In this document: one piece after another, positions 50,453 through 58,816 of the stretch
How positions within the stretch are numbered: position 1 is the stretch's first letter
Layout: the number at the start of each line of letters is the position of its first letter
Assembly: GCA_002422915.1 (NCBI GenBank)
Contig: DITV01000002.1
Location: 62,001 to 126,000, forward strand
DNA from: Candidatus Saccharibacteria bacterium UBA6175
GTDB taxonomy: Bacteria > Patescibacteriota > Saccharimonadia > Saccharimonadales > Saccharimonadaceae
Direction: 5' to 3'
Length of the DNA stretch: 64,000 nt
Notes under the pieces: generated by a model
What the model was told of the DNA's origin: nothing
The model's input: the letters and a program-made list of their open reading frames with translations, nothing else
Databases searched by the model: none
Program-made: the position numbers and the translations under genes

Positions 50453-51913
50453 ATGTATAAACGTCCCACCAAACAACAGATGCTGCGACAGCGTATTACG
50501 ATGCTTGTCGTGATGGTCTTCTCAATTTTATTCCTTGTCACGGCCGTGATCCTCTCTATACTAGGATATCGACTCGACGGCGATAACGGCCGACTTGAAC
50601 AGGGCGCACTGGTACAATTCGACTCACTACCTTCGGCTGCGCGTATCTCGGTTGATGGACAGCCGACGTCGCTGCAAACGCCCAATAAGCGGTCGGTCAT
50701 TGCGGGTGTCCATAGCTTTATGTTTGAAAAACAAAACTATCGAACATGGTCGAAAACACTCGATCTTGCCGCTGGGACATTAACGTGGCTCGACTACGTT
50801 CGTCTTGTTCCCAACCAGTTGAAACCTGGGGTCGTCCGAGAATATGATACGGTGAGTGCTGTTAAGGCTTCACCCGATGTACGTACGATGCTGGTACAGA
50901 CCGACAGTTCGCGCCCGGTGTTTGAGCGTGTCGATATACGCGATCGCGATGTACGGACGAATACCCTCGTTCTCCCTGCTGAGCTTTATGCTCAATCCAC
51001 TGACGAAACGGCGACCCATCGCTTCACAATGGATAGCTGGGATGTGGGCGGTCGCTACATCTTGGTGCGCCATGATGTAGCCGAGACCTCGGAATGGCTA
51101 GTGGTTGACACTGAGTCTGTTGGTCGCAGCCAAAATGTCAGTCGCTTGCTTGGGATTACTGTCACGGATCTGAAATTTTCAGGAACGAGCGGGAGTGTGC
51201 TGTTTGGCCTGACGGATAATATTTTGCGTAAAATCGATCTTTCAAGCGCTACTATTTCTCGAGCGCTCGTCCCAAATGTGACCAGTTTTTCTCTGTATGA
51301 CACGAACATCATCACCTATGTCGGTCGTGATGTAAGTAGCGGTCTGCCGGTTGCGGGGATCTACCGCGACGGTGATGCCGAGCCGGTCGTCTTGCGCACT
51401 GCGAGCACTCCAGAGACCGCGCTTGCCGTTGCCACCACTCGCCACTACAACGATCGTTATTTGGCCATTGCAGAGGACCGATCGGTAAGCGTATTAAGAG
51501 GAAACTACCCTACTTCAAAGAGTGCCGTTGCGAATCTTGAGGTAGTTGAGGAGTTTGAAACGACTGGAGCGATTAGCGTCTTCTCGTTTAGTCCTGATGG
51601 TGACTATCTTCTAGCACAATCTGGCGCCCGGTTTGCTTCATACGAAGTTGAATACGACCGCTTGAACCGAGCTGCATTGTCGGATGATGCAGCTGCCGTA
51701 CACACGCTCCGTTGGCTTGATGAGGCGTACGTGTGGACTGTTATCGATGGGATGTTGAGCACTCGCGAATTTGATGGCAACTATGCTCATGAGCTGCTTC
51801 CTGCGGTTGTTGGCTTTGACGTGACGATCAGCCAAAATGGCCGGTATGTCTACGCAGTGACGCAAACGCCAAGCGGCTATGCGCTGCAGCGCGTGACGAT
51901 GATTCTCGAATAA
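50453..51913 (+). CDS. PEGA-domain and beta-propeller membrane protein
   Basis: 486 aa. One transmembrane helix (about 16-38, MLVVMVFSILFLVTAVIL), a PEGA domain (50-110, with VQFDSLPSAARISVDGQP) and a C-terminal WD40/TolB-like propeller with repeats such as SFSPDGDYLLAQSG and VTISQNGRYVYAV. PEGA proteins are surface proteins. The ATG at 50453 is set by TATACT (50437-50442), 10 nt upstream. It converges on the sortase gene. Confidence 0.8.
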   Translation: MYKRPTKQQMLRQRITMLVVMVFSILFLVTAVILSILGYRLDGDNGRLEQGALVQFDSLPSAARISVDGQPTSLQTPNKRSVIAGVHSFMFEKQNYRTWSKTLDLAAGTLTWLDYVRLVPNQLKPGVVREYDTVSAVKASPDVRTMLVQTDSSRPVFERVDIRDRDVRTNTLVLPAELYAQSTDETATHRFTMDSWDVGGRYILVRHDVAETSEWLVVDTESVGRSQNVSRLLGITVTDLKFSGTSGSVLFGLTDNILRKIDLSSATISRALVPNVTSFSLYDTNIITYVGRDVSSGLPVAGIYRDGDAEPVVLRTASTPETALAVATTRHYNDRYLAIAEDRSVSVLRGNYPTSKSAVANLEVVEEFETTGAISVFSFSPDGDYLLAQSGARFASYEVEYDRLNRAALSDDAAAVHTLRWLDEAYVWTVIDGMLSTREFDGNYAHELLPAVVGFDVTISQNGRYVYAVTQTPSGYALQRVTMILE

Positions 51914-51922
51914 GCTAGCTGG

Positions 51923-53110
51923 TTAGTTGCGGCCAAAGAGCCGTTCAATGAAGGTCGGTGAATTACCCGGTATGGCTGCATCGTCATCGGTTGCGCCGGT
52001 GGCTGGTGCGGCAATTGCTTGCGCTGGGTCGGGGCTGACTTGCTCGGCGGTTACGAGCAGCCGATTGAGGGCGGTACCCAGCGGGGTGCATGTAATGAGA
52101 GTAAGAACCGGTTTATTGGTCGGATAGATAAGTTTATTCACTTCGCTTGGGCGGACTACTTCGGTTTTCGTAATCACGTACGTGTAGCGCACTCCTTCGT
52201 AGTTGGCATAAATCGTATCTCCGACCTGCATTTTTTCAAGCTGAGAGAAAATAAACTTGTACGCGCCTGGGTCGAACAGGTCATTGCTGCTGTGGCCAGA
52301 CAGTACGGTGTTGCCAATCTGACCAGGCTTACTATTCGCACCGGGAACGGGGAAATGCGCGACCCCCTTCTCCATGGCCGAAAGTTGGGATGCTTCGTCG
52401 GTCGCAACGTCATAGATGACGGGCACATCAACATTTATTTTTGGAATGATGAGTCGAGGCTCGGGACTGACGATGATGTCTGAAGCAGGGTCAATAACGA
52501 TGTTCTGGACACTGGAGTCGCCCGGCACGACGTACGCCTGTACACTCGCGATAAAGACACGATTGTATTGAACGAAAACAAATAGTAAAACAACCAAAAG
52601 AGACGCCATTATGGGTATAAAGTGGCGACTTTTGCGGATATTTTGGGCAGACTCTTGGACTTGTCCGAGCAGTTTTTGACGCAGCTGATACAGTGCTTCG
52701 TCGGTTTTTAATTCGGCCGGAGCGGCTGCGGCTTCGGGCGCAGCAGTATGGTTCTGCGAGAAGTAGTGGCCAGAGTGAGGTTGTTTTGTCTGAGCGTAAT
52801 ACTGCTCGTAGTATTTCTGGTAATAATTCTGCCACGCACTGTGGTAGGCTTTCCATTGATCGGGCTGTGGCAAGGGATGAGCGTTGTGGGTTCGATGATA
52901 GGGGTTAGCATTGCTCGCCTGCTCTTGCTGCGGGGCTAGCGGTGAGCTGGCAACAGGCTTGTCGCCATACAATGCCCCAATTTGTCCACGGATCACATTA
53001 GCAGCCGCCTCTTGGTGTGAAGCGGGAGCCGGCTCTGAAGGCACAGCCGGCGAGAGGCCATTTGGCTGCTCGGGCAGGTCTCCACCAGGACTGCGGGTAT
53101 CGGGGTTCAT
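51923..53110 (-). CDS. Sortase
   Basis: 395-aa transpeptidase that links surface proteins to the envelope. A long Pro/Gln/His-rich cytoplasmic N-terminus (1-155) precedes one transmembrane helix (about 165-187, FIPIMASLLVVLLFVFVQY) and the sortase domain. Catalytic His in VLSGHSSND, Cys in LTLITCTPLG and Arg in LNRLLVTAEQ are all present. The TLITCTP motif fits class D/E-like enzymes. The start at 53110 has AGGA upstream and TACAAT further up; the in-frame ATG at 53146 lies upstream of the -10 box. Confidence 0.9.
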   Translation of the reverse strand: MNPDTRSPGGDLPEQPNGLSPAVPSEPAPASHQEAAANVIRGQIGALYGDKPVASSPLAPQQEQASNANPYHRTHNAHPLPQPDQWKAYHSAWQNYYQKYYEQYYAQTKQPHSGHYFSQNHTAAPEAAAAPAELKTDEALYQLRQKLLGQVQESAQNIRKSRHFIPIMASLLVVLLFVFVQYNRVFIASVQAYVVPGDSSVQNIVIDPASDIIVSPEPRLIIPKINVDVPVIYDVATDEASQLSAMEKGVAHFPVPGANSKPGQIGNTVLSGHSSNDLFDPGAYKFIFSQLEKMQVGDTIYANYEGVRYTYVITKTEVVRPSEVNKLIYPTNKPVLTLITCTPLGTALNRLLVTAEQVSPDPAQAIAAPATGATDDDAAIPGNSPTFIERLFGRN

Positions 53111-53131
53111 ATCTTTATTCCTACTAGAATC

Positions 53132-53143
53132 TATTGTACAATA
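53132..53143. promoter_or_regulatory. Palindromic bidirectional -10 element
   Basis: TATTGTACAATA is a perfect palindrome that supplies TACAAT on both strands: 53133-53138 for sortase and 53137-53142 for tRNA-Leu. One site therefore seems to serve two divergent units. Confidence 0.65.
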
Positions 53144-53188
53144 CATTCGTAGTTCCGGCGATGGCCGGACATCTCATTGCTGATGGTT

Positions 53189-53275
53189 GGGCGAGTGGCG
53201 GAATCGGTAGACGCGCTAGACTCAAAATCTGGTTCTCGCAAGGGAGTGAGGGTTCAAGTCCCTCCTTGCCCACCA
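53189..53275 (+). tRNA. tRNA-Leu (CAA)
   Basis: 87 nt including an encoded CCA. Acceptor stem GGGCGAG/CTTGCCC, anticodon stem CTAGA/TCTGG with loop CTCAAAA (anticodon CAA), long variable arm TTCTCGCAAGGGAGT, T arm GAGGG-TTCAAGT-CCCTC. It reads UUG codons. A CCGGC-GAT-GGCCGG hairpin lies just upstream, possibly a processing signal. Confidence 0.95.
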
Positions 53276-53289
53276 ATCAGTGTTGAGAA

Positions 53290-54327
53290 TTATGAGCGAT
53301 AGAGATCGGTTAACAATCGACCACTAATGTTTTGTGTAGCGATCGGAATAAAATCCTTCCTTCCTCTCGAAAGCTCAGCCGCAATTTGTTTACTCCGAAG
53401 ATGCATCATCTTGAAATCGCGATCATTTGCAGCAGGCATACGCCGTATTGGTGTGCGAATGAGATGGTCCATTGAAATAAGCCCAGGCCACGCACTGCTG
53501 CGATGACTGCTTGTGCCGGGTATCTTGCGATCAATAGAATTACCTAAATCAATGAAACCATCGATAAACGTGACAAATCGCTGATCGTAATTGGGGGCGA
53601 TGACTTCGTCGCTATCCCCGGTGGCGAGCCGGGTCTTTACCTGGACTCCACGAGCGTACCCTCGTTGTCGATCAAGAAGAAGGCTGTCTGCATTCCGATT
53701 TGACCTAAACGAAGATTCAAACCTTTTTGGCGCGGGCAAAACGACAAGATCAAGGTCTTGATTTCTTTTTTCAAGCTCTAGCTTCACGACGAGCGAATCA
53801 AGCTCGGTGAGCTGTCCGTTATAGAGGCCGACAATCCCCTGTCGCACACCGTTCTTTTCCTCTAGGCTCATGCGAATCTTTCGCTCACGAGCTATTTCCG
53901 CTGCTTTTGTGGCGAGCCATGACTGTGAGTCAACGATTCTTGATTCTGGTGGATCATAATCTGGGTCGATTATTTTATGCCATTGCTCTTCCATTCTTGG
54001 TGCCGCGAGATGAAAGTTGAGCTCACTAAGATAGTGGCCATAATCGATATTTTCCAGGACGACTTCTTCGGTTCTTTTGTAGAGTGATTGCACCGAGGGT
54101 ATTGACCAATCGATGTATGAATGCATGATGGGTAGCTCAACCTTCGGATCAATAGGGGCTGAAAAGAGGTGTCGCATGGTGAGTTTACCGAAATAGTCGC
54201 TCCATTCTCTTGCTGGTGCAAAAGCCTCCTCTAAATCAGGACTAATAAGCTGCTCCCTCCCCACGAAGCTAAAGGCATCAGCATGCCGTGTATCACGATA
54301 TCCTCGGGCGAATTCGGGGTAGTTCAT
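53290..54327 (-). CDS. Unknown protein with a PD-(D/E)xK-like motif
   Basis: 345 aa from the ATG at 54327, where TATAAT (54337-54342) lies 9 nt upstream; the longer frame to 54450 would overlap the neighbour. Mostly helical N-terminal half. DLDLVVLPAPKRFE (191-204) followed by GVQVKTRL (227-234) has the spacing and form of a D...QxK nuclease core. The rest matches no family I recognise. A DNA or RNA nuclease is a hypothesis only. Convergent with tRNA-Leu. Confidence 0.6.
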   Translation of the reverse strand: MNYPEFARGYRDTRHADAFSFVGREQLISPDLEEAFAPAREWSDYFGKLTMRHLFSAPIDPKVELPIMHSYIDWSIPSVQSLYKRTEEVVLENIDYGHYLSELNFHLAAPRMEEQWHKIIDPDYDPPESRIVDSQSWLATKAAEIARERKIRMSLEEKNGVRQGIVGLYNGQLTELDSLVVKLELEKRNQDLDLVVLPAPKRFESSFRSNRNADSLLLDRQRGYARGVQVKTRLATGDSDEVIAPNYDQRFVTFIDGFIDLGNSIDRKIPGTSSHRSSAWPGLISMDHLIRTPIRRMPAANDRDFKMMHLRSKQIAAELSRGRKDFIPIATQNISGRLLTDLYRS

Positions 54328-54364
54328 TAATAGTTTATTATAGCACTTTTCAACAGAAAAGCAA

Positions 54365-55150
54365 TTAAATGACAGAGGTCGCGACGGATTCTGCTGGTTT
54401 TGTCGGATTCCAGAGCCAGTAACAGGCGGCTTTGGCGGCGACGTTGCCACGCCAGATGGCCATTGGGTTGTCCCAGGGCATGGTAATCACTTGGCCGCCG
54501 TGGGCGATGACAAGCATTTCTTTGTGGAGCGTGACGATTGTCACTGGGTATGTGAGCGTAAATTTGTGTACCGCATCAACCAGGTTGGTGAGCTGCATGC
54601 TAAAGGTCAGGACTTTCGGGTAATAGACTGATTGAAAGATTTTTTGTAACTGAGCAAATGAGGCAACCAGCATTGTGTCGGGACGCTCGACGAGTAACTC
54701 GGCAGCATTTTTCACCAGATCAATCGCATCACGAGTAACAACAAGTGGTCCGTTGTAGGTGGAAATGAACTGCTCGTAGAGAATCGCTGTTTCGCTGCTT
54801 CGGCCGGCGTCACCGATCAGTAACACGCTCTGCGCCCACTCACCTAAGGCGCTCATGGCCGGTAACGCATCTTTACTGAGGCTCCCAGACGGATTTGTCG
54901 ATGCGAAAGCTGCGTCGGTCATCTCGCGCGGGATCATCTTTTTTAAGACATCAGGAAGAAGGACGCGGGCATCCCCCGCTCCAGTTTCCTTGGCGATTGC
55001 GTAGGCTTCGGCCGCGCCAGCAAAGCCGAGCTTGTTGCCACCAATAATTGCCAAGCGACCCGCCTGCGAGCGCTGCTCGGGCTTACTCCACTCAATATCC
55101 GGAAAGAGCGGCTGTCCGGGCGACTGTTTTTTCCAGAAAGAATAGTCCAT
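54365..55150 (-). CDS. NnrD-like (ADP/ATP-dependent NAD(P)H-hydrate dehydratase fold)
   Basis: 261-aa ribokinase-fold protein resembling NAD(P)H-hydrate dehydratases: GRLAIIGGNKLGFAGAAEAYA near the start and LLIGDAGRSSET in the middle. The catalytic GTGDVLAG-type motif is missing; the equivalent place reads MPWDNPMAIWRGN. So it may have lost or changed activity. No partner epimerase (NnrE) is nearby. A TACAAT box (minus strand, 55158-55163) lies 7 nt before the ATG. Confidence 0.65.
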   Translation of the reverse strand: MDYSFWKKQSPGQPLFPDIEWSKPEQRSQAGRLAIIGGNKLGFAGAAEAYAIAKETGAGDARVLLPDVLKKMIPREMTDAAFASTNPSGSLSKDALPAMSALGEWAQSVLLIGDAGRSSETAILYEQFISTYNGPLVVTRDAIDLVKNAAELLVERPDTMLVASFAQLQKIFQSVYYPKVLTFSMQLTNLVDAVHKFTLTYPVTIVTLHKEMLVIAHGGQVITMPWDNPMAIWRGNVAAKAACYWLWNPTKPAESVATSVI

Positions 55151-55155
55151 TAAGT

Positions 55156-55920
55156 CTATTGTACGCCAATGCGATCTTCAGCAGCGCGAAGGACTGCTCT
55201 CATTTCATTAATCAGTTCGGTTCGGCGACGAGGAGTGACCAATGGGTAGGTATGTTGGCGAGCGATATTGATGACAGTTCCCGCACTTGATTCGAGGCTT
55301 CCCGGCTGATTGTCCAGCTCAATAAACTGAAGCCAGCCATGCTCATGGTTGGCTTCGGCAAAAGCAAGCGAACTAAATCCTTCGTCTATTCGCCCCCTCA
55401 TACTTGGATCCTGGATTCTATCGAGTCCAATTCGAGTAGCGTAGGTACTTCCGTTCATAAGGGTATAGACCGGCCATAGCTCACGAAGGCCGATGTTATT
55501 TATCTGGTCAACGGTACTGGACGCAATCTCGCCAATAGTTATCGGGGCAGTAAATCCATCAGGAAACGTGCCGTATATCTCACCAGTAGGACTAGGAAAA
55601 TAGTGCACAACCGAGCGGTTTTCGACCGCTTTTCGGAACGTCTCCATCGGAGTGTCGGGCCTGTTGTATGGTGACTCATTGAGTCGTACGGCACGAGTCA
55701 TCGTGGAGACCATTGGGGCGATCTCTGGGTCAAGCTCAACAACCTTTTTGACGAGCGTTGACTTGCCGGCGGCGGTTGGGCCGATGAGTGCAATAAGGCT
55801 GATATTCCCAAGCATGCGACCGTATGTCGCAGCATCAAACGTATAGTGTTCGTGTACGTTTTTAAGGTAGCGAAACGTCTCTTCCCTACTCGGCTCAGGC
55901 TCAGTTTCAACGGTACTCAT
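55156..55920 (-). CDS. Guanylate-kinase-like P-loop protein
   Basis: 254 aa with Walker A LIGPTAAGKSTLVKKV (about 43-58), followed by a segment like the guanylate kinase NMP-binding region (MVSTMTRAVRLNESPY). GEIYGTFPDGF also matches that family's layout. At 254 aa it is longer than the usual 200-210 aa Gmk and the C-terminal lid is not obvious. True guanylate kinase activity is uncertain. Confidence 0.6.
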   Translation of the reverse strand: MSTVETEPEPSREETFRYLKNVHEHYTFDAATYGRMLGNISLIALIGPTAAGKSTLVKKVVELDPEIAPMVSTMTRAVRLNESPYNRPDTPMETFRKAVENRSVVHYFPSPTGEIYGTFPDGFTAPITIGEIASSTVDQINNIGLRELWPVYTLMNGSTYATRIGLDRIQDPSMRGRIDEGFSSLAFAEANHEHGWLQFIELDNQPGSLESSAGTVINIARQHTYPLVTPRRRTELINEMRAVLRAAEDRIGVQ

Positions 55921-55928
55921 GTAGTGAC

Positions 55929-56402
55929 TTACAATTTCTCCACGGTCTTAATAGTGTGAGATATTATATCATCTTTTTCGTTGAGTTGGAAGTCAGCAGA
56001 TACTTTTTTGCCCTGCAGCACAAGAGGCAGCCAATATGGGTCGTCGGGCCACATAGTCGCGTAGGGGATGTCGTCAATCTTGAACCACTTCGGCGCCATT
56101 TCGTCAGTTTCCGTTGGCTCGCCGGTCCAGTCGCTCGCCGTAAATACATGGACATGCATGAGGGTCCGCTCCCCCTTTAAGTATTCGTCAAAGCGGATAT
56201 CGGCTACTTTTTCGTGACTCAAGGGAGTGACCGTAATTTCTTCTTGTGATTCGCGCACCAAGGCTTCTTCAATCGACTCGCCTTCTTCGACTTTGCCGCC
56301 AACTCCATTCCATCGCCCAGCGCCAAAACCCTCTTTCTTCATGGCGAGGAGGATTTCGTCGTCGCGTCTGAGAAACAGGAGCGTTAAGGTTTTGCGCTTC
56401 AT
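55929..56402 (-). CDS. NUDIX hydrolase, MTH1-like
   Basis: 157 aa with a complete Nudix box (GKVEEGESIEEALVRESQEE, about residues 36-55) after GRWNGVGG. It resembles MTH1/NUDT1-type 8-oxo-dGTP diphosphatases (LRRDDEILLAMKKEGFGAGRW). It overlaps xthA by 4 nt (ATGA), so two oxidative DNA-damage enzymes are translationally coupled. Confidence 0.88.
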   Translation of the reverse strand: MKRKTLTLLFLRRDDEILLAMKKEGFGAGRWNGVGGKVEEGESIEEALVRESQEEITVTPLSHEKVADIRFDEYLKGERTLMHVHVFTASDWTGEPTETDEMAPKWFKIDDIPYATMWPDDPYWLPLVLQGKKVSADFQLNEKDDIISHTIKTVEKL

Positions 56403-57196
56403 GACAACTCAATACTTACCGGGCAGTGGTCGGAACCCATTACCTCGGGGTGAATGTGGGCCGCAACGATGCGGTCTTTTAACTGCGAACTCGCGAGCCA
56501 ATAGTCGATACGCCACCCGATATTGCGAGCCCGGGCATTCGCCCAGTGGGTCCACCAGGTGTAGGCGGCCTCTTTGCCGGGGTGCAAGGTGCGGAAGGTA
56601 TCAAAGAATCCGGCCGCTTCAAAGGCATCAAAGCCAGCTCGTTCTTCATGCGTAAAGCCGTGTTTGCCAATGTTTGGCTTTGGGTTGGCGAGGTCGATTT
56701 CTTTATGAGCCACGTTTAGGTCGCCGCAAAATAGCACTGGCTTTGTTTTTTCAAGTGTTGTGACGTGCTCGAGGAATGCTGGATCCCACTGGGTGTGGCG
56801 AAGTGTCAGGCGGGAAAGGTCGTTTTTTGTGTTTGGTGTATAGACGGTCACTATCCAAAAGTCATCGAATTCAGCCGAGATAACGCGTCCTTCCTGGTTG
56901 GGGTCACCGTAGCCGTCGTCGCCGAGGCTATATTTCGCCACAATGTCGTCGGCAAAACCGTTGATGACCTGCAGCGGTTTTTCTTTCGAGAAAATCGCGG
57001 TGCCGCTGTAGCCAGCTTTTTCGGCGCTGTTCCAGTATTCATGATAGTCAGGAAGATCAATCTCGGCTTGGCCTTCTTTGGCTTTGGTTTCTTGAAGGCA
57101 AAGAACATCTGGTTGATGCTCGGCCATAAATGCTTGAAAGGCGCCTTTGTTGATAACGGCGCGGATGCCATTGACGTTCCAAGAGTATAGTTTCAT
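56399..57196 (-). CDS. xthA: Exodeoxyribonuclease III
   Basis: 265-aa AP endonuclease/3'-5' exonuclease. It shows MKLYSWNVNGIRAV, the metal-binding Glu in CLQETKA, FCGDLNVAH, then TWWTHWANARARNIGWRIDY and the catalytic end MGSDHCPVSIEL. The ATG at 57196 is fixed by TATAAT (minus strand, 57203-57208) 6 nt upstream. That box overlaps the smpB stop, so it has an internal leaderless promoter. Confidence 0.95.
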   Translation of the reverse strand: MKLYSWNVNGIRAVINKGAFQAFMAEHQPDVLCLQETKAKEGQAEIDLPDYHEYWNSAEKAGYSGTAIFSKEKPLQVINGFADDIVAKYSLGDDGYGDPNQEGRVISAEFDDFWIVTVYTPNTKNDLSRLTLRHTQWDPAFLEHVTTLEKTKPVLFCGDLNVAHKEIDLANPKPNIGKHGFTHEERAGFDAFEAAGFFDTFRTLHPGKEAAYTWWTHWANARARNIGWRIDYWLASSQLKDRIVAAHIHPEVMGSDHCPVSIELS

Positions 57197-57203
57197 ATCG
57201 CTA

Positions 57204-57671
57204 TTATAGCCTGACTTTCGCTTCGCGTTGCTGGTCGCGGAGCTTAATGGTTTGCCGCTTGTCGTAGTTCTTCTTCCCCTTACCGAGCGCAATCACTAGT
57301 TTGATGTGGCGGCCCTTGGTGAGGAGTCTCAACGGAACGATTGACATGCCCTCGTGCTTGCGAGCGGCAATCTCGTCGATTTGTTTGCGGTGGGCCAGGA
57401 GTTTTCGGGCTCGGCTATCGACGGTGGTGACATTCTCGCCTTTTGTATTGAGTACCAGGCTGAAGCTGGCGTTATTGAGCCAGAGTTCACCATTTCGCAC
57501 GGTCACAAACGAGCCTTTGAGCTGGACGCGGCCATCACGGGCAGCGCGGGCCTCAACACCAGTCAGGCTGATGCCAGTTAAGAGTTCATCACTCAACGAA
57601 TAGTCATACGAAGCGCGGCGATTCACAATCGCCTGAGCCGGAGTTCGTTTTTTCTTTTTTTGAGCGGCCAT
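57204..57671 (-). CDS. smpB: SsrA-binding protein SmpB
   Basis: 155-aa partner of tmRNA in ribosome rescue. It has ASYDYSLSDELLTGISLTG, GSFVTVRNGELWLNN, and the C-terminal GKGKKNYDKRQTIKLRDQQR tail that enters the decoding centre. The usual ssrA neighbour is not here. A TACAAT box (minus strand, 57681-57686) lies 9 nt before the ATG. Confidence 0.95.
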   Translation of the reverse strand: MAAQKKKKRTPAQAIVNRRASYDYSLSDELLTGISLTGVEARAARDGRVQLKGSFVTVRNGELWLNNASFSLVLNTKGENVTTVDSRARKLLAHRKQIDEIAARKHEGMSIVPLRLLTKGRHIKLVIALGKGKKNYDKRQTIKLRDQQREAKVRL

Positions 57672-57673
57672 CG

Positions 57674-58756
57674 TTACTCTATTGTAACAGATGTCAGGAG
57701 TGACTCAGCGGCTTTGACGAGGCGGCTGGCAGATTCGTGCCAAGAGTACTGTGCAATGTGTTGGCTGCCTCTTTTTGTGAGCGCTCGGCGCGCCGTTGGA
57801 TCGTCGAGTGAGGTGATCTGAGCCGCGAACGCCTGTGCGTTGTCGGGGTCCGCAAACAGGGCACCGTTTCCGGCGACTTCGTGGAAAATCGGGATATCAC
57901 TCAAGACTGCCGGAACTCCTAACGCCAATCCTTCAGCAACGGGCAGTCCATAGCCTTCGTAGCGGCTGGCAGATACCAAGACGGCATTATCTTGAAGCAG
58001 CGCTGCGTATTCGTCATCACTGACGCCGTTATGAAACACAATGTGTACGCCCCGAGGTTTTCGGGCCTCAAGCTGTGCCCTACGCTCTGGCGAAATACGA
58101 CTCAAAAGATGCAACGTGTGAGCTGGCAGGTAGCGCAACGCTTCAATCAGCGTCTCGACGTTTTTGTAGGGCATGAAAGAGCCCATGTATATGAGAGAGC
58201 GAGGCGCGTGTGCGAGCGATGTCGGGGTTTTTGAGAGCGTGCGAGGCGCATTAGGGACCACGATGATTAGCCGGTTCGTCAGTTTCGTTTTCTCAAACTC
58301 TTGCTTTGTGGTCTCACTGACCGTTACCACCGCGTCGGCAGCGTTGAGAGCTAAGCGCTGCGGGATGTACGTCAGATGATAGAATCGCCAGCCAAGCCGG
58401 AGCAATGGGCCAAACTGCTGCGGTGGCGTGCGGAAGTGGTAGTAAATCATATCGTGTGACGTCAGGATGAGCTTGTATTTCTTACCGAGCGATCCCATGG
58501 TTTGAAGGGGTGAAAAGACGACATCGGGATGGTGCTTGTTGAGCAGCAGCGCGGTGAATGGCTCAAGGACCGATGTTGGCCGATGGATTTTAAGAATTAC
58601 GGCATCTTTGGGAAGATAATTCGTCTGGGCTTCATCGCAAATTAAGAATGTCACATCTGCTATTTTGGCAACTTCGGCGGCAAGTTCGGTTGAAAACCGG
58701 CTAATACCGTCGTGAAAATCGGTGCGAATGTAGCGGGCGTCAAAAAACAGCTTCAT
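57674..58756 (-). CDS. GT4-family glycosyltransferase
   Basis: 360-aa GT-B enzyme. The C-terminal donor site is visible: SLIYMGSFMPYKNVETLIEAL, LVSASRYEGYGLPVAEGLALGVPAV (E...E region). N-terminal part starts MKLFFDARYIRTDFHDGISR, typical of mannosyl- or rhamnosyl-transferases. An extended -10 TGC TACAAT lies 9 nt before the ATG. It is divergent from another GT4 gene at 58817, suggesting an envelope-glycan locus. Confidence 0.87.
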   Translation of the reverse strand: MKLFFDARYIRTDFHDGISRFSTELAAEVAKIADVTFLICDEAQTNYLPKDAVILKIHRPTSVLEPFTALLLNKHHPDVVFSPLQTMGSLGKKYKLILTSHDMIYYHFRTPPQQFGPLLRLGWRFYHLTYIPQRLALNAADAVVTVSETTKQEFEKTKLTNRLIIVVPNAPRTLSKTPTSLAHAPRSLIYMGSFMPYKNVETLIEALRYLPAHTLHLLSRISPERRAQLEARKPRGVHIVFHNGVSDDEYAALLQDNAVLVSASRYEGYGLPVAEGLALGVPAVLSDIPIFHEVAGNGALFADPDNAQAFAAQITSLDDPTARRALTKRGSQHIAQYSWHESASRLVKAAESLLTSVTIE

Positions 58757-58816
58757 ACTCTCGGTATTGTAGCACGTGTCCCCCTGTTGGAATCGGTCAT
58801 GCTATAATAACTCTCT

